A DNA stretch of 64,000 nucleotides from contig NZ_CP048021.1 of the NCBI RefSeq assembly GCF_010092505.1, forward strand, positions 1,054,001 through 1,118,000. Reading direction: 5' to 3'. The position numbers and the translations under genes were made by a program. Each line of letters starts with the position of its first letter. The first letter of the stretch is position 1. This document shows positions 1-8,164 of this stretch, piece by piece. The DNA is from Virgibacillus sp. MSP4-1. Lineage in GTDB: Bacteria; Bacillota; Bacilli; Bacillales; Alkalibacillaceae. Below the pieces are notes generated by a model, which saw nothing but the letters and a program-made list of their open reading frames with translations, did not search any database and was not told where the DNA came from.

Positions 1-1
1 T

Positions 2-757
2 GCGGTTGGGAATAGCCCCCCCATTTCGGCCTTTTTACAGGATGAGCCGACCATTGAATTCTTAAATCGCACTGGCTTTGATGCTGGTACAGTAGGTAAT
101 CATGAATTTGATCAAGGCCTAACAGAACTGAAACGACTGATTTACGGAGGGCATCATGAAAAAACCGGTTATTTTCAGGGAGCAGACTTTCCGTATACAG
201 CGGCTAATGTTATTGATAAAGCAACAGGTAAGCCCATCCTTCCCCCTTATATCATCAAAAAAGTACAGGGTGTTCCAATTGGAATCATTGGAGTTGTCAC
301 AACTGACACAAAATCAAGGGTAGACGAAGAACTTGTCAGAAATCTGGATTTTAAAAATATTACGGATTCTCTTAATCAAACGGTCAAACAATTAAAAGAA
401 AAAGGTGTAAAAACCATCGTTGTACTGGCACATGCTTCAGCAAGCTCAAAAAAAGATGGCTCAGAACCTTCAGGAAAAATACCGGAAATCGCACCAGAGC
501 TTGACGATGAAATTGATGTCATTTTTGCCGGACACAACCATAAATACGCCAATACAGTTGTAGATAATAAATTGATTATCCAGGCCTACTCAAAAGGAAA
601 AGCTTTTTCTGTAGTAAATCTTCAAATTGATCCCCTTACCGGAGATGTCATTTCTAAAAAGGGTAAGGTCATGAAAACCTTTCATAAAGGAATAAAACCT
701 CACCCTCAGCTGAAGGAGTTTGTCAATGAACTGAAACTTATTAAACATGTGCGATGA
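2..757 (+). pseudogene. 5'-nucleotidase/UDP-sugar hydrolase family metallophosphatase, 5' end outside window and C-terminal domain missing
   Basis: Open from the left edge in frame 2, giving 251 residues. The metallophosphoesterase motifs GNHEFD (about residue 38 of the visible part) and AGHNH (about residue 178) are intact, so the N-terminal dinuclear-metal domain of the family is present. Full-length members are secreted or wall-bound and carry a second, C-terminal substrate-binding domain of about 200 residues. Here the protein stops at TGA just where the inter-domain linker would begin (PHPQLKEFVNELKLIKHVR), and no C-terminal domain follows in any frame before the next gene. I infer a truncated gene; a single-domain functional phosphatase is the alternative. 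The N-terminus and any signal peptide lie outside the window. Confidence 0.75.
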
Positions 758-826
758 ATCTACTCATGCCCGTTGTAACAGAATCAACCATTTATACCTC
801 TCAAGATTCTTTATCTGCAATTTATA

Positions 827-853
827 AAGAATCGGCTGTATAAGCCGATTCTT
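827..853 (-). terminator. Rho-independent-type hairpin ending the 15-kb catabolic operon
   Basis: Perfect 11-bp inverted repeat AAGAATCGGCT / AGCCGATTCTT with a 5-nt loop (838-842), lying 5 bp beyond the stop of the binding-protein gene. The U tract on the minus strand is weak (TTTATAAA), so it may act in both directions, also ending the truncated nucleotidase gene. Confidence 0.7.
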
Positions 854-858
854 AACCT

Positions 859-2028
859 TTATTCCACTTTTATAGGGACAATCTCTCCGTCCTCAACTGC
901 TGCCACTCGAGTATTGATTTCAAATCCGCCATTTTCATCAATACCAGGAATAACGTATACCTTTTTTTCTTCTGGTAAACCGTCTAATCCTGACTGAATA
1001 TTTTCATAAATCGCTTTTGCATCCTCTGTATTGCCAGCTGCTTTCATCGCTTCAACAAATATATACATAGAAACGTAATGAAATCCAGCTTCAGAACCAG
1101 GGTCCTCATTATATTTCTCCCGATACTTTTTCACAAATTCTTCAGTTCCGGGATAATTCGCATTAACGAGAGGCATGGTTCCAATTGAACCTTCTAATGG
1201 CTTATAGGATTCACCAATAACTTTTTTCATTTCATCCAATTTCGCCTGATCCATAATCATAAATCCACCTTCATAACCGAGATCACGTGCCTGTTGTACC
1301 ACTTTTGCAGTAGGTTCAGATGGTCCGCCAACCAGCATCACATCTGGCTCCTTTTTTATAGCGTTGGTGAGTAAAGTGAAGAAATCCGTGTCTTTTGAGA
1401 AATCAATGGAGGCATTATGAACGACTTCCCCTCCCTGGTCTTCCCAGTGAGGAATTAAACCCTCTGCCCAGTCCTTTCCATATTGTGTAACAGGCGGTAG
1501 TGCAGCCAGTTTATTTCCGAAACGATCCATCATGTACTTCGTGAAAGGTTCAACATAACCCGCATAGCTCGGAGGTATTCGAACCGTTAAGGAGTTCCCT
1601 GTTTCTGTAATGGCGGGCTCACTTGTATATGCGCCAATAATAAAATTTTCCTTTTCATTAAATACTTGGAGGGCTTTCACTCCTCCACTATGTGGAGTAA
1701 AGATTATGGGTGTATTATGTTCTTGAACTAAGCGCCTTGCATTTGCTGCTGCCTCATTAGGAAGATACTGGTCATCAAGTGTTTCAAGATTTATCGTATA
1801 GGTTGTTCCATTCACTTCAAAGCCTTCCTCATTTATTTCTTTAACAGCCATTTCCAAACCATTTAACGTATTTTCACCATAATAGGCAGCAGCACCACTT
1901 AAAGGTCCGGTATACCCAATGTTGACAACTGCCTCGCCATTTCCTCCCGCTTTTTCTCCTGAGCAAGCTGACAAGATGAAACCAAGAAAGACAAAACTAA
2001 TGACACTAAAGAATACATTTTTCTTCAT
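859..2028 (-). CDS. livJ: Liv-type ABC transporter substrate-binding lipoprotein
   Basis: 389 aa. A lipoprotein signal peptide with lipobox LSAC places Cys near residue 22, followed by SGEKAGG, then a type 1 periplasmic-binding fold (VNIGYTGPLSG start, Peripla_BP_6 type) typical of the HAAT/branched-chain amino acid class. It is the last gene of the long minus-strand unit, 57 bp after livF; the gap contains a 9-bp hairpin. SBPs of this class bind branched-chain amino acids, but also aromatic and aliphatic acids, urea or amides. The acyl-CoA genes upstream suggest an organic acid rather than leucine, which is inference. The substrate cannot be told from sequence alone. RBS AGGAGG precedes the ATG. 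Confidence 0.85.
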   Translation of the reverse strand: MKKNVFFSVISFVFLGFILSACSGEKAGGNGEAVVNIGYTGPLSGAAAYYGENTLNGLEMAVKEINEEGFEVNGTTYTINLETLDDQYLPNEAAANARRLVQEHNTPIIFTPHSGGVKALQVFNEKENFIIGAYTSEPAITETGNSLTVRIPPSYAGYVEPFTKYMMDRFGNKLAALPPVTQYGKDWAEGLIPHWEDQGGEVVHNASIDFSKDTDFFTLLTNAIKKEPDVMLVGGPSEPTAKVVQQARDLGYEGGFMIMDQAKLDEMKKVIGESYKPLEGSIGTMPLVNANYPGTEEFVKKYREKYNEDPGSEAGFHYVSMYIFVEAMKAAGNTEDAKAIYENIQSGLDGLPEEKKVYVIPGIDENGGFEINTRVAAVEDGEIVPIKVE

Positions 2029-2052
2029 ATTCGGCCTCCTATTTATAATATT

Positions 2053-2079
2053 CAGATATTTATTCGAAAAAAATATCTG
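2053..2079 (-). promoter_or_regulatory. Intergenic hairpin between livF and livJ
   Basis: Inverted repeat CAGATATTT (2053-2061) / AAATATCTG (2071-2079) with a 9-nt loop, between the livF stop and the livJ RBS. Such hairpins often protect the downstream message so that the binding protein is made in excess over membrane components; that role is inferred. Confidence 0.5.
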
Positions 2080-2085
2080 ATTCTT

Positions 2086-2793
2086 CTAAGCCCCGATATA
2101 AGCTTTTCTCACCTTTTCATTGGCAAATAACTCTTCTGAACTACCCTCAACAACAATTTTTCCATTTTCATAAACATAACCTTTGTTGGCAATTGCTAAA
2201 GCGGCATGAGCATTTTGTTCGGCGAGTAGAATAGTTGTTCCTTCCCTGTTAATTTGCCGGATACTTTCAAACATTTGATCAACAATTAAAGGAGCTAAAC
2301 CAATAGAGGGTTCATCTAACAACATAAGTTTTGGCTTAGACATTAATGCTCTTCCTATGGCCAGCATTTGCTGCTGACCTCCACTTAAGGAGCCTGCCGG
2401 ATTTTTTCTTTTTTCATATAATATTGGAAATAGTTCGTAGACTTCTTGAAGTGTCTGTTTAATGATTGCTTTTCTTTTTCGATGGACGTAGGCACCCATC
2501 ATTAAATTTTCCTGTACTGACATTTCAGGAAACAACTTTCGATCTTCTGCACATTGAACAATCCCTTTATTTACAATTCGATCCGGTGTTTTGTTATGAA
2601 TAGGCTCATTTTCAAATTTTACACTTCCTGCTGAAGGATTTTTCAGTCCACTTATAGTTCGAAACGTTGTACTTTTACCTGCACCATTAGCACCTAGAAG
2701 TACTACTATCTCACCCTTATCCACACGAATATTTATGTCTTCAACAGCTGTAAAATTTCCAAATTTAACAGACAGATTTTCTAAATCAAGCAC
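2086..2793 (-). CDS. livF: Liv-type ABC transporter ATPase, LivF-like
   Basis: 235 aa, usual length for LivF. Walker A GANGAGKST at residues 34-42, signature LSGGQQQ near 137, Walker B LMLLDEPS near 158, and the LivF-typical IGLAP and LLAEQN stretches. One of two cytoplasmic ATPases energising the importer with LivG. The start overlaps the end of livG by 8 bp, indicating translational coupling. RBS GGAGGG lies 8 nt upstream of the ATG. Confidence 0.9.
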   Translation of the reverse strand: MLDLENLSVKFGNFTAVEDINIRVDKGEIVVLLGANGAGKSTTFRTISGLKNPSAGSVKFENEPIHNKTPDRIVNKGIVQCAEDRKLFPEMSVQENLMMGAYVHRKRKAIIKQTLQEVYELFPILYEKRKNPAGSLSGGQQQMLAIGRALMSKPKLMLLDEPSIGLAPLIVDQMFESIRQINREGTTILLAEQNAHAALAIANKGYVYENGKIVVEGSSEELFANEKVRKAYIGA

Positions 2794-3550
2794 TCGTACT
2801 CCCTCCTAAATAAGCCTTTATGACTTCCTCATTACGATTAATTTCATCAGGGGGGCCTTGCGCAATTTTTTCTCCATAGTTTAATACCATGATTTGTTCT
2901 GCTAAGTTCATAATCATTTGCATTTTGTGCTCAATTAGACAAATCGTCAGGCCGGATTCAGCCATTTTTTCGATTAACTCGGATAGTTCTGCCGTTTCGT
3001 CAGGATTAATGCCTGCAGTTGGCTCATCAAGAAAGACAATTTCCGGGTCAGTAGCCAGGGCAAGCGCGAATGCGACACGTTTCTTCTCTTCTTGTGAAAT
3101 ATTGGCAACCCGTTGATCGACGGCATGATTGAGTCCTGCGAATTCCAAAACCTGAAGAGCCTTTTCTTTACACTGGTCTTCTTCACGTTTTAATCGTTTA
3201 GTCCTGAATATTGAATCAAAAAGGTTTGATTTTGTTCTTAACCGGTGCCCTACCACCACATTATCGAAAACGGTTGCCTGCTCAAATAAATTAGTCGTCT
3301 GAAAGGTTCTGGCCACACCTAATTTTGCTACTTTATTAGCACTTAAGCTGGAAATATCCCTGCCTTTAAAGATCACTTGCCCTGCAGATGGACGATATAG
3401 GCCACTGACTAAGTTGAAAAATGTCGATTTCCCAGCTCCATTAGGCCCTATAATGGCATTGATTTTACCTTTTTCAATCGTAAAATCCACATCTTTAACT
3501 GCAAATAACCCGCCGAATTGTTTCGTCAATTGTTTTGTTTCCAGTATCAT
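2786..3550 (-). CDS. livG: Liv-type ABC transporter ATPase, LivG-like
   Basis: 254 aa. Walker A GPNGAGKST at 35-43, Walker B IVFLDEPTAGINPDE near 170-184, and a C-terminal YLGG as in LivG proteins. The signature loop reads ISQEEKKR instead of LSGGQ or the usual LivG LPYGQQRR; I recall LSQE-type loops in some Firmicutes HAAT ATPases, so this may be a subfamily feature rather than a defect. Pairs with LivF on the LivH/LivM membrane dimer. Lies 11 bp after livM. Confidence 0.88.
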   Translation of the reverse strand: MILETKQLTKQFGGLFAVKDVDFTIEKGKINAIIGPNGAGKSTFFNLVSGLYRPSAGQVIFKGRDISSLSANKVAKLGVARTFQTTNLFEQATVFDNVVVGHRLRTKSNLFDSIFRTKRLKREEDQCKEKALQVLEFAGLNHAVDQRVANISQEEKKRVAFALALATDPEIVFLDEPTAGINPDETAELSELIEKMAESGLTICLIEHKMQMIMNLAEQIMVLNYGEKIAQGPPDEINRNEEVIKAYLGGSTSA

Positions 3551-3561
3551 CTGTCCACCTC

Positions 3562-4548
3562 CTAAACCTGTTCTTCCGCTTTTGTAAACTTTGCGCTTTT
3601 CTTAAGATGTCTTTTTGCATACCACTGGGAGAAGAGTCCGGAAATCCCACCAGGTGAAAAAATGACCATCAAAGTTAATAGAGGTCCAAAGATAAGCATG
3701 CGATAGTCCTGTAAGAATTGCAGATTTTGTGAGAGCCAGACAATTAATAGCGTTCCCACAATTGGACCCGAAAGAGTGCCGATCCCACCCACAATTAAGT
3801 AAGTCAATAAGTCAAAGGTGATGTTGATATTACCTATATCAGGACCAATGAAACGAATGAAGCACGCATACAAAGTACCCGCAATACCTGCAAAAAATGT
3901 AGATAAAACAAAGGATAATAGTTTGTTTTTTGTTGTAGATATGCCTAAAGACAGTGCCAGATCTTCACTGTTTCGTATGGCGATGAATGTACGTCCGGTT
4001 AAGGAATGAATCAACCGATAGATCACAAGGATGACGAGTAACAAGATGGCAAAAACAAAATAGTATTGTGCCAATGGAGTTGACAGGCTGACAGGACCGA
4101 TATTCGAGGGAGGAGGAATACCAATAAGTCCGCGCACACCTCCTGTTAGTCCTTCCCATTTATCAATAACCAGGTAGATAATATATCCTACACATAGCGT
4201 GTAAATGGCAAAAAAATGTTCCTTTGTTCGAAGGGCGATTAATCCAATTAAAAAACCAATGGCTGCTGTTATCATTGGCGCTATAAGAAATGCCGGCCAG
4301 AAGCCAAATCCTGCTTTTACGGTAAGTAAACCGAAAGCATAGGCCCCAATCGCAAAAAATCCTGCATGCGCTAACGATAAATATCCAGTGTATCCTGCTA
4401 GTAAATTCAATCCATAAACCGCGATCATCCAGATAAAGGCTAACGTCATGACATGAAGAAAATATTCATTTTGTGTTATAAATGGGAAGAGTATGGCTAA
4501 GAAAATCAGGCCGATGATGATATTTCGACTTCTTAAAATGGATGTCAT
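3562..4548 (-). CDS. livM: Liv-type ABC transporter permease, LivM-like
   Basis: 328 aa, strongly hydrophobic, about 9-10 membrane segments. Contains the HAAT permease hallmark GYLSLAHAGFFAIGAYA (about 52-68) and the conserved region IRNSEDLALSLGIS that contacts the ATPase. Ends in a short basic tail (KRHLKKSAKFTKAEEQV). The start abuts the livH stop with no gap, so the two permeases are translated together. Confidence 0.9.
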   Translation of the reverse strand: MTSILRSRNIIIGLIFLAILFPFITQNEYFLHVMTLAFIWMIAVYGLNLLAGYTGYLSLAHAGFFAIGAYAFGLLTVKAGFGFWPAFLIAPMITAAIGFLIGLIALRTKEHFFAIYTLCVGYIIYLVIDKWEGLTGGVRGLIGIPPPSNIGPVSLSTPLAQYYFVFAILLLVILVIYRLIHSLTGRTFIAIRNSEDLALSLGISTTKNKLLSFVLSTFFAGIAGTLYACFIRFIGPDIGNINITFDLLTYLIVGGIGTLSGPIVGTLLIVWLSQNLQFLQDYRMLIFGPLLTLMVIFSPGGISGLFSQWYAKRHLKKSAKFTKAEEQV

Positions 4549-5412
4549 TTAGGCTCCCCCCTTTGAAAAGATCCCCTGAGGCTTAATCGTTAGAATTATG
4601 ACCAAAAGTGCAAAGGAAATAATATCACTGTAATTACTAGATAGATAAGTGGCTCCAATACTTTCACTGAACCCAATAATATAGCCACCAAGTATAGCTC
4701 CGGGAATACTCCCCATACCACCAATAATAATGATAACGAAAGCTTTCAGAATGACGAGGTGCCCCATGCTGGGGAATACCAGATTAATCGGTGAAGTCAG
4801 GGAAGCACCAAGCGCAGCTAAAACCCCTGCAATAAAGAACGTAAGCATCGCAACCTTATTGGTATTAATCCCAACCAAATGTGCGCCTTCCCGATTTTGT
4901 GCCATGGCAATAATTGTGGCACCTGTATAGGTTCTTTTTAGAAATAAATAAAGGATGATCATCGCTACAATAGCTGTTATCACTATAATCAGCCTTTGCA
5001 TCGTTACTGTTAAACCAAATAAGTCTATAACCTGAGCGAAAGGCGTTTCCATTTGCTGATAATCAGCTCCCCAAATCAATTGGGCTAATGATTCTAAGAA
5101 TAACAACATACCTATTGCAGCGACTTTATGCTGGATGGGTGTTGACTCTTTTAATGGATGAAACACCAATCTTTCCATTAAAACACTTATAAACCCAACA
5201 ACTATAATGGAGATAACTAGTGAGATTAAATAGTGGAATCCTAAGGAGGACATCATGGTATAAGTAATATAGGCACCAATCATATACAAAGCGCCGTGGG
5301 CAAAATTAGGAATGTGTAAAATACCGTAAACTAGAGTCAAACCTAAAGCTACCAAACTATAAACACTTCCAACAGTAAGACCGTTAAAAAGCTGCTGAAG
5401 GAGTACATCCAA
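4549..5412 (-). CDS. livH: Liv-type ABC transporter permease, LivH-like
   Basis: 287 aa, about 8 membrane segments. Starts MDVLLQQLFNGLTVGSVYSLVALGLTLVYGIL with the LivH signature IPNFAHGALYMIGAYI (about 34-49); the coupling loop MAQNREGAHLVGIN lies near 172-185. First gene of the importer block, 106 bp after the enoyl-CoA hydratase stop. That gap holds a nested inverted repeat (5439-5501), so the importer could have its own control, but no convincing sigma-A promoter was seen. Confidence 0.9.
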   Translation of the reverse strand: MDVLLQQLFNGLTVGSVYSLVALGLTLVYGILHIPNFAHGALYMIGAYITYTMMSSLGFHYLISLVISIIVVGFISVLMERLVFHPLKESTPIQHKVAAIGMLLFLESLAQLIWGADYQQMETPFAQVIDLFGLTVTMQRLIIVITAIVAMIILYLFLKRTYTGATIIAMAQNREGAHLVGINTNKVAMLTFFIAGVLAALGASLTSPINLVFPSMGHLVILKAFVIIIIGGMGSIPGAILGGYIIGFSESIGATYLSSNYSDIISFALLVIILTIKPQGIFSKGGA

Positions 5413-5438
5413 AATCCCTCTCCCCTTTCATTAACACA

Positions 5439-5501
5439 AATGGAAGTGTATGGTCAGACTCTCATAATCTAACCATACGCATAAATGAAACCGCTTCCAT
5501 T
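5439..5501. repeat. Nested inverted repeat between the enoyl-CoA hydratase gene and livH
   Basis: Outer arms AATGGAAG (5439-5446) / CTTCCATT (5494-5501) and inner arms GTATGGT (5448-5454) / ACCATAC (5472-5478). It has no U tract, so it looks more like an RNA-processing or protein-binding structure than a terminator. Confidence 0.45.
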
Positions 5502-5518
5502 CGATTGCTGATAAATAA

Positions 5519-6307
5519 TTATTTCTCTTTAAAGTTCGGCTCTCGCTTTTCTGTAAAAGCTTGAACTCCTTCTTTATGACTTTCTGTTGTGACAATGGTT
5601 GCCTGTGAAATCCTTTCAAGTTCCAGAATTTCATCCAATGTAGAGTTGAAGGACTGATTCGTAATCTTTTTCATAAATTGATAGGCTTCAGAGGGGCCGT
5701 TTGCAATTTTATCAGCAAACTTTTCAACCTGATCTTTAAATTCCGCCAGAGGATAGGTATGGTTTACAATACCTAATGAGTGAGCTTTTTCTGCTGTAAT
5801 AGGCTCAGCTGTAAACAATAATTCTTTCGCTAAATACGGACCAATCAATCTGGGCAGAAAATAAAGTCCTCCCCCATCTGAACTAAGCCCAACTCTCGAA
5901 AAACTTAAAACAAATTTACTCCCTTCCGCTGCTAAAACCATGTCACAGGCCAGAGCGAGATTAAATCCTGCACCAGCGGCATAGCCATGAACAGCTGCGA
6001 TGATAGGTTTATTCAAATCTCTCATTGCTAAAATGAGTTCATTAAGATTTCCAATATGATGATAAGTAGCCAATGAATCAGCAGAACCCATCGTTTTGAC
6101 ATCACCACCGGCACTAAAAGCACGGCCTGCTCCGGACAATGTAACGACACGTATAGAATCGTCGCTTTTCGCTTCCTCGATCGACTTCTTAAGACCTGAC
6201 ATCATATCCGGACTAAAGGCATTTAGGCTGTCAGGCCTATTAAGCGTAAGATGCATCACCCCATTGTTTTTACTAACTAGCAAATGCCTGTTTTCAGTTT
6301 GTTCCAT
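5519..6307 (-). CDS. Enoyl-CoA hydratase/isomerase family protein
   Basis: 262 aa, crotonase fold. Oxyanion-hole motifs GRAFSAGGD (about 58-66) and AGAGFNLALACDM (about 105-117) are present. The position of the usual second catalytic Glu reads SFSRVGLSSDGGG, with Ser-Asp rather than Glu, as in isomerase- or PaaG/PaaB-like members. I chose the ATG at 6307 because a GGGGAAAG Shine-Dalgarno precedes it; an earlier ATG at 6349 would overlap the upstream gene by more than 50 bp. As chosen, the overlap with the ComB-like gene is 14 bp. Likely hydrates or isomerises an enoyl-CoA intermediate of the operon's pathway. Confidence 0.85.
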   Translation of the reverse strand: MEQTENRHLLVSKNNGVMHLTLNRPDSLNAFSPDMMSGLKKSIEEAKSDDSIRVVTLSGAGRAFSAGGDVKTMGSADSLATYHHIGNLNELILAMRDLNKPIIAAVHGYAAGAGFNLALACDMVLAAEGSKFVLSFSRVGLSSDGGGLYFLPRLIGPYLAKELLFTAEPITAEKAHSLGIVNHTYPLAEFKDQVEKFADKIANGPSEAYQFMKKITNQSFNSTLDEILELERISQATIVTTESHKEGVQAFTEKREPNFKEK

Positions 6308-7064
6308 GAATCTTTCCCCTTTCTTTTTGATATTGTTCCGCCACCACAAACCTTTTATCTTTCACATACGGAACGATTGGAAACGCATCTTTTTGAGAGA
6401 CAAATTCCAGTTCCTGATCAAATCCAAACTCCATTAACATTTGACCTACACTTGACGATTGCAGGACTTCTGCACTTTTATTTTGTTTACTCTTAAAAAA
6501 TTCGCAGGCAGCATAAGCAGAATCGGATAATGACCAGTCAGTATGTGATTGTTCAATTAAGGCATGAATGAAATGACCAGCCCCATAAAAATCTTCTACA
6601 TTAAACATTCCTGATGAGCCTGAGCATACTAAGATAATGGTTTCATTTTGATAATGTTTCAGCAATTGTTTAGCTACATATTTAGTATTTAGCAGGGAAG
6701 CAACGAATACAAACTTGGAATGTTCAGAGTTACGGATTGCAACTGTACCGTTTGTAGTAGATAAAATGACATTCTTATCAAAAACTTTTCCCTTTAGAGC
6801 TTTAGGATTAGGAGATTGAAAACCTTCTATAGGTAATCCCTCATATTCGCCTGCCAGAAGATAGGAGCCCCGCTTTTCGTTACGGACAATCTGTCTGGCT
6901 TCATCCCCATTCAAAACGGGGATGACTGTACGGGCTCCATATTGAAGTGCAGTAGTGATGGTTGAGGTGGCAAGTAAAATATCAAAGACAACCACAAGTT
7001 TATCTCCTTGTAGTTTTTCTTTATTTAATTCTTCTTTTTTCAATAGAACATGTATTTTCCCCAT
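6294..7064 (-). CDS. 2-phosphosulfolactate phosphatase (ComB) family protein
   Basis: 256 aa. Family hallmarks: VVFDILLATSTITTAL near residue 26 (family pattern VDVLRATST), VILSTTNGT near 98 and VFVASLLN near 115, then a VCSGS stretch near 144. Characterised ComB enzymes dephosphorylate 2-phosphosulfolactate, a phospho-hydroxy acid. No sulfolactate or coenzyme M genes are nearby. The gene sits between an APH-type kinase and an enoyl-CoA hydratase in a beta-oxidation-like operon, so its substrate is more plausibly a phosphorylated hydroxy acid of that pathway; this is inference. The DILLATS variant of the usual DVLRATS is worth noting. Confidence 0.75.
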   Translation of the reverse strand: MGKIHVLLKKEELNKEKLQGDKLVVVFDILLATSTITTALQYGARTVIPVLNGDEARQIVRNEKRGSYLLAGEYEGLPIEGFQSPNPKALKGKVFDKNVILSTTNGTVAIRNSEHSKFVFVASLLNTKYVAKQLLKHYQNETIILVCSGSSGMFNVEDFYGAGHFIHALIEQSHTDWSLSDSAYAACEFFKSKQNKSAEVLQSSSVGQMLMEFGFDQELEFVSQKDAFPIVPYVKDKRFVVAEQYQKERGKIHGTN

Positions 7065-7087
7065 TTATAGCACCTCAAATTTCAGAT

Positions 7088-8143
7088 TTACATTCGCTTA
7101 CTTGCCATTTCAGACGCATAATGAATTAAATTTTTTACAAAGAGGTCTAAGTGAGCAAAGCGTTCATCCTGCGTTTGACCTTTTTTGTAACGATAATAGA
7201 TTTGCTGACAAATAACCGCTAACTTGAAGTAAGCAAATGTAAGATAAAAATTCATATTTGTCACATCACGGCCGCTTTTTTTCGCATAAGACTCCATAAA
7301 TTCCTTTCTCGTCATAAACCCGTACCGGGCTGTAATTGGCTCATCCCCCAATCCTCTTTTTAATAAATCGGAGTCATCCACTTCAATCCAATAACTCATG
7401 GCGACACCTAAATCTGCCAATGGATCTCCTACGGTGGTCATCTCCCAATCAAACAGCCCTATGACTTCACTGAAATCATCATTAAACATGGAATTGTTTA
7501 ACTTAAAATCATAGTGGATAATGGCAGGTTCTGGAGAAGGAGGAATATTATTTACCATCCATCTGGTTAATTGATCAACTCCGTCAATTTCATCTGTTTT
7601 AGAACGTTCATATCGTCTAATCCAGCCATGTACCTGCCTTTCGAGGAATCCTTCTGGTTTTGTTATATCTTTTAAACTCGTTTTTGTGTAATCAATACTA
7701 TGAAGGTTGACTAATGTATCGACCATCCGTTCAGATATTTGACTGCAGAGGTTTTCTGTAACCTGTACTCCATCTGGAAAATTTGAATCTAGGACAATGC
7801 CATGCTTTCGTTCCATGACAAAAAATGGACGGCCAATGACATTCTGATCCGCCAATACGTATGGTTTCGGTGCGGGTGAAAAGTATGGATGGATTTCTTT
7901 TAAAATGGTATATTCCCGTTCCATATCATGGGCTTTTGGGGCTACAGGTCCGAGTGGTGGTCGTCTGAGAACACCCTCCCACTCCCCAATTTGTAAAGCA
8001 TAGGTTAAATTAGACCTTCCAGCACCAAATTGTCTAATTTCTAACGGAGCATTGGGTAAGTCCCGTATGTGTTTTCTTAAAAAAGTGTCAATCACTTCTA
8101 CGTTCAATTCTTCTCCCTTACGAATGGGGATTGTGTCTGACAT
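7088..8143 (-). CDS. APH-fold phosphotransferase, ACAD10/11 kinase-domain-like
   Basis: 351 aa, aminoglycoside phosphotransferase/choline kinase fold. Catalytic loop HYDFKLNN (about 208-215) with Asp as base, and metal-binding loop FDWEMTTVGDPLADLG (about 227-242). This subfamily is fused to acyl-CoA dehydrogenase in animal ACAD10/ACAD11 and stands alone as LvaA in Pseudomonas, where it phosphorylates a 4-hydroxyacyl-CoA. The matching ACAD11-like dehydrogenase is encoded three genes upstream in this operon. I infer a 4-hydroxyacyl-CoA kinase; antibiotic resistance is unlikely. RBS GAGGAGG lies 7 nt before the ATG. Confidence 0.82.
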   Translation of the reverse strand: MSDTIPIRKGEELNVEVIDTFLRKHIRDLPNAPLEIRQFGAGRSNLTYALQIGEWEGVLRRPPLGPVAPKAHDMEREYTILKEIHPYFSPAPKPYVLADQNVIGRPFFVMERKHGIVLDSNFPDGVQVTENLCSQISERMVDTLVNLHSIDYTKTSLKDITKPEGFLERQVHGWIRRYERSKTDEIDGVDQLTRWMVNNIPPSPEPAIIHYDFKLNNSMFNDDFSEVIGLFDWEMTTVGDPLADLGVAMSYWIEVDDSDLLKRGLGDEPITARYGFMTRKEFMESYAKKSGRDVTNMNFYLTFAYFKLAVICQQIYYRYKKGQTQDERFAHLDLFVKNLIHYASEMASKRM

Positions 8144-8164
8144 GATTTTCCTCCTCTTCCCAGA

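Noticed and set aside
7088-8143. Aminoglycoside resistance gene
   Set aside because: APH fold is present but the sequence matches the ACAD10/11-type branch and lies deep in an acyl-CoA operon.
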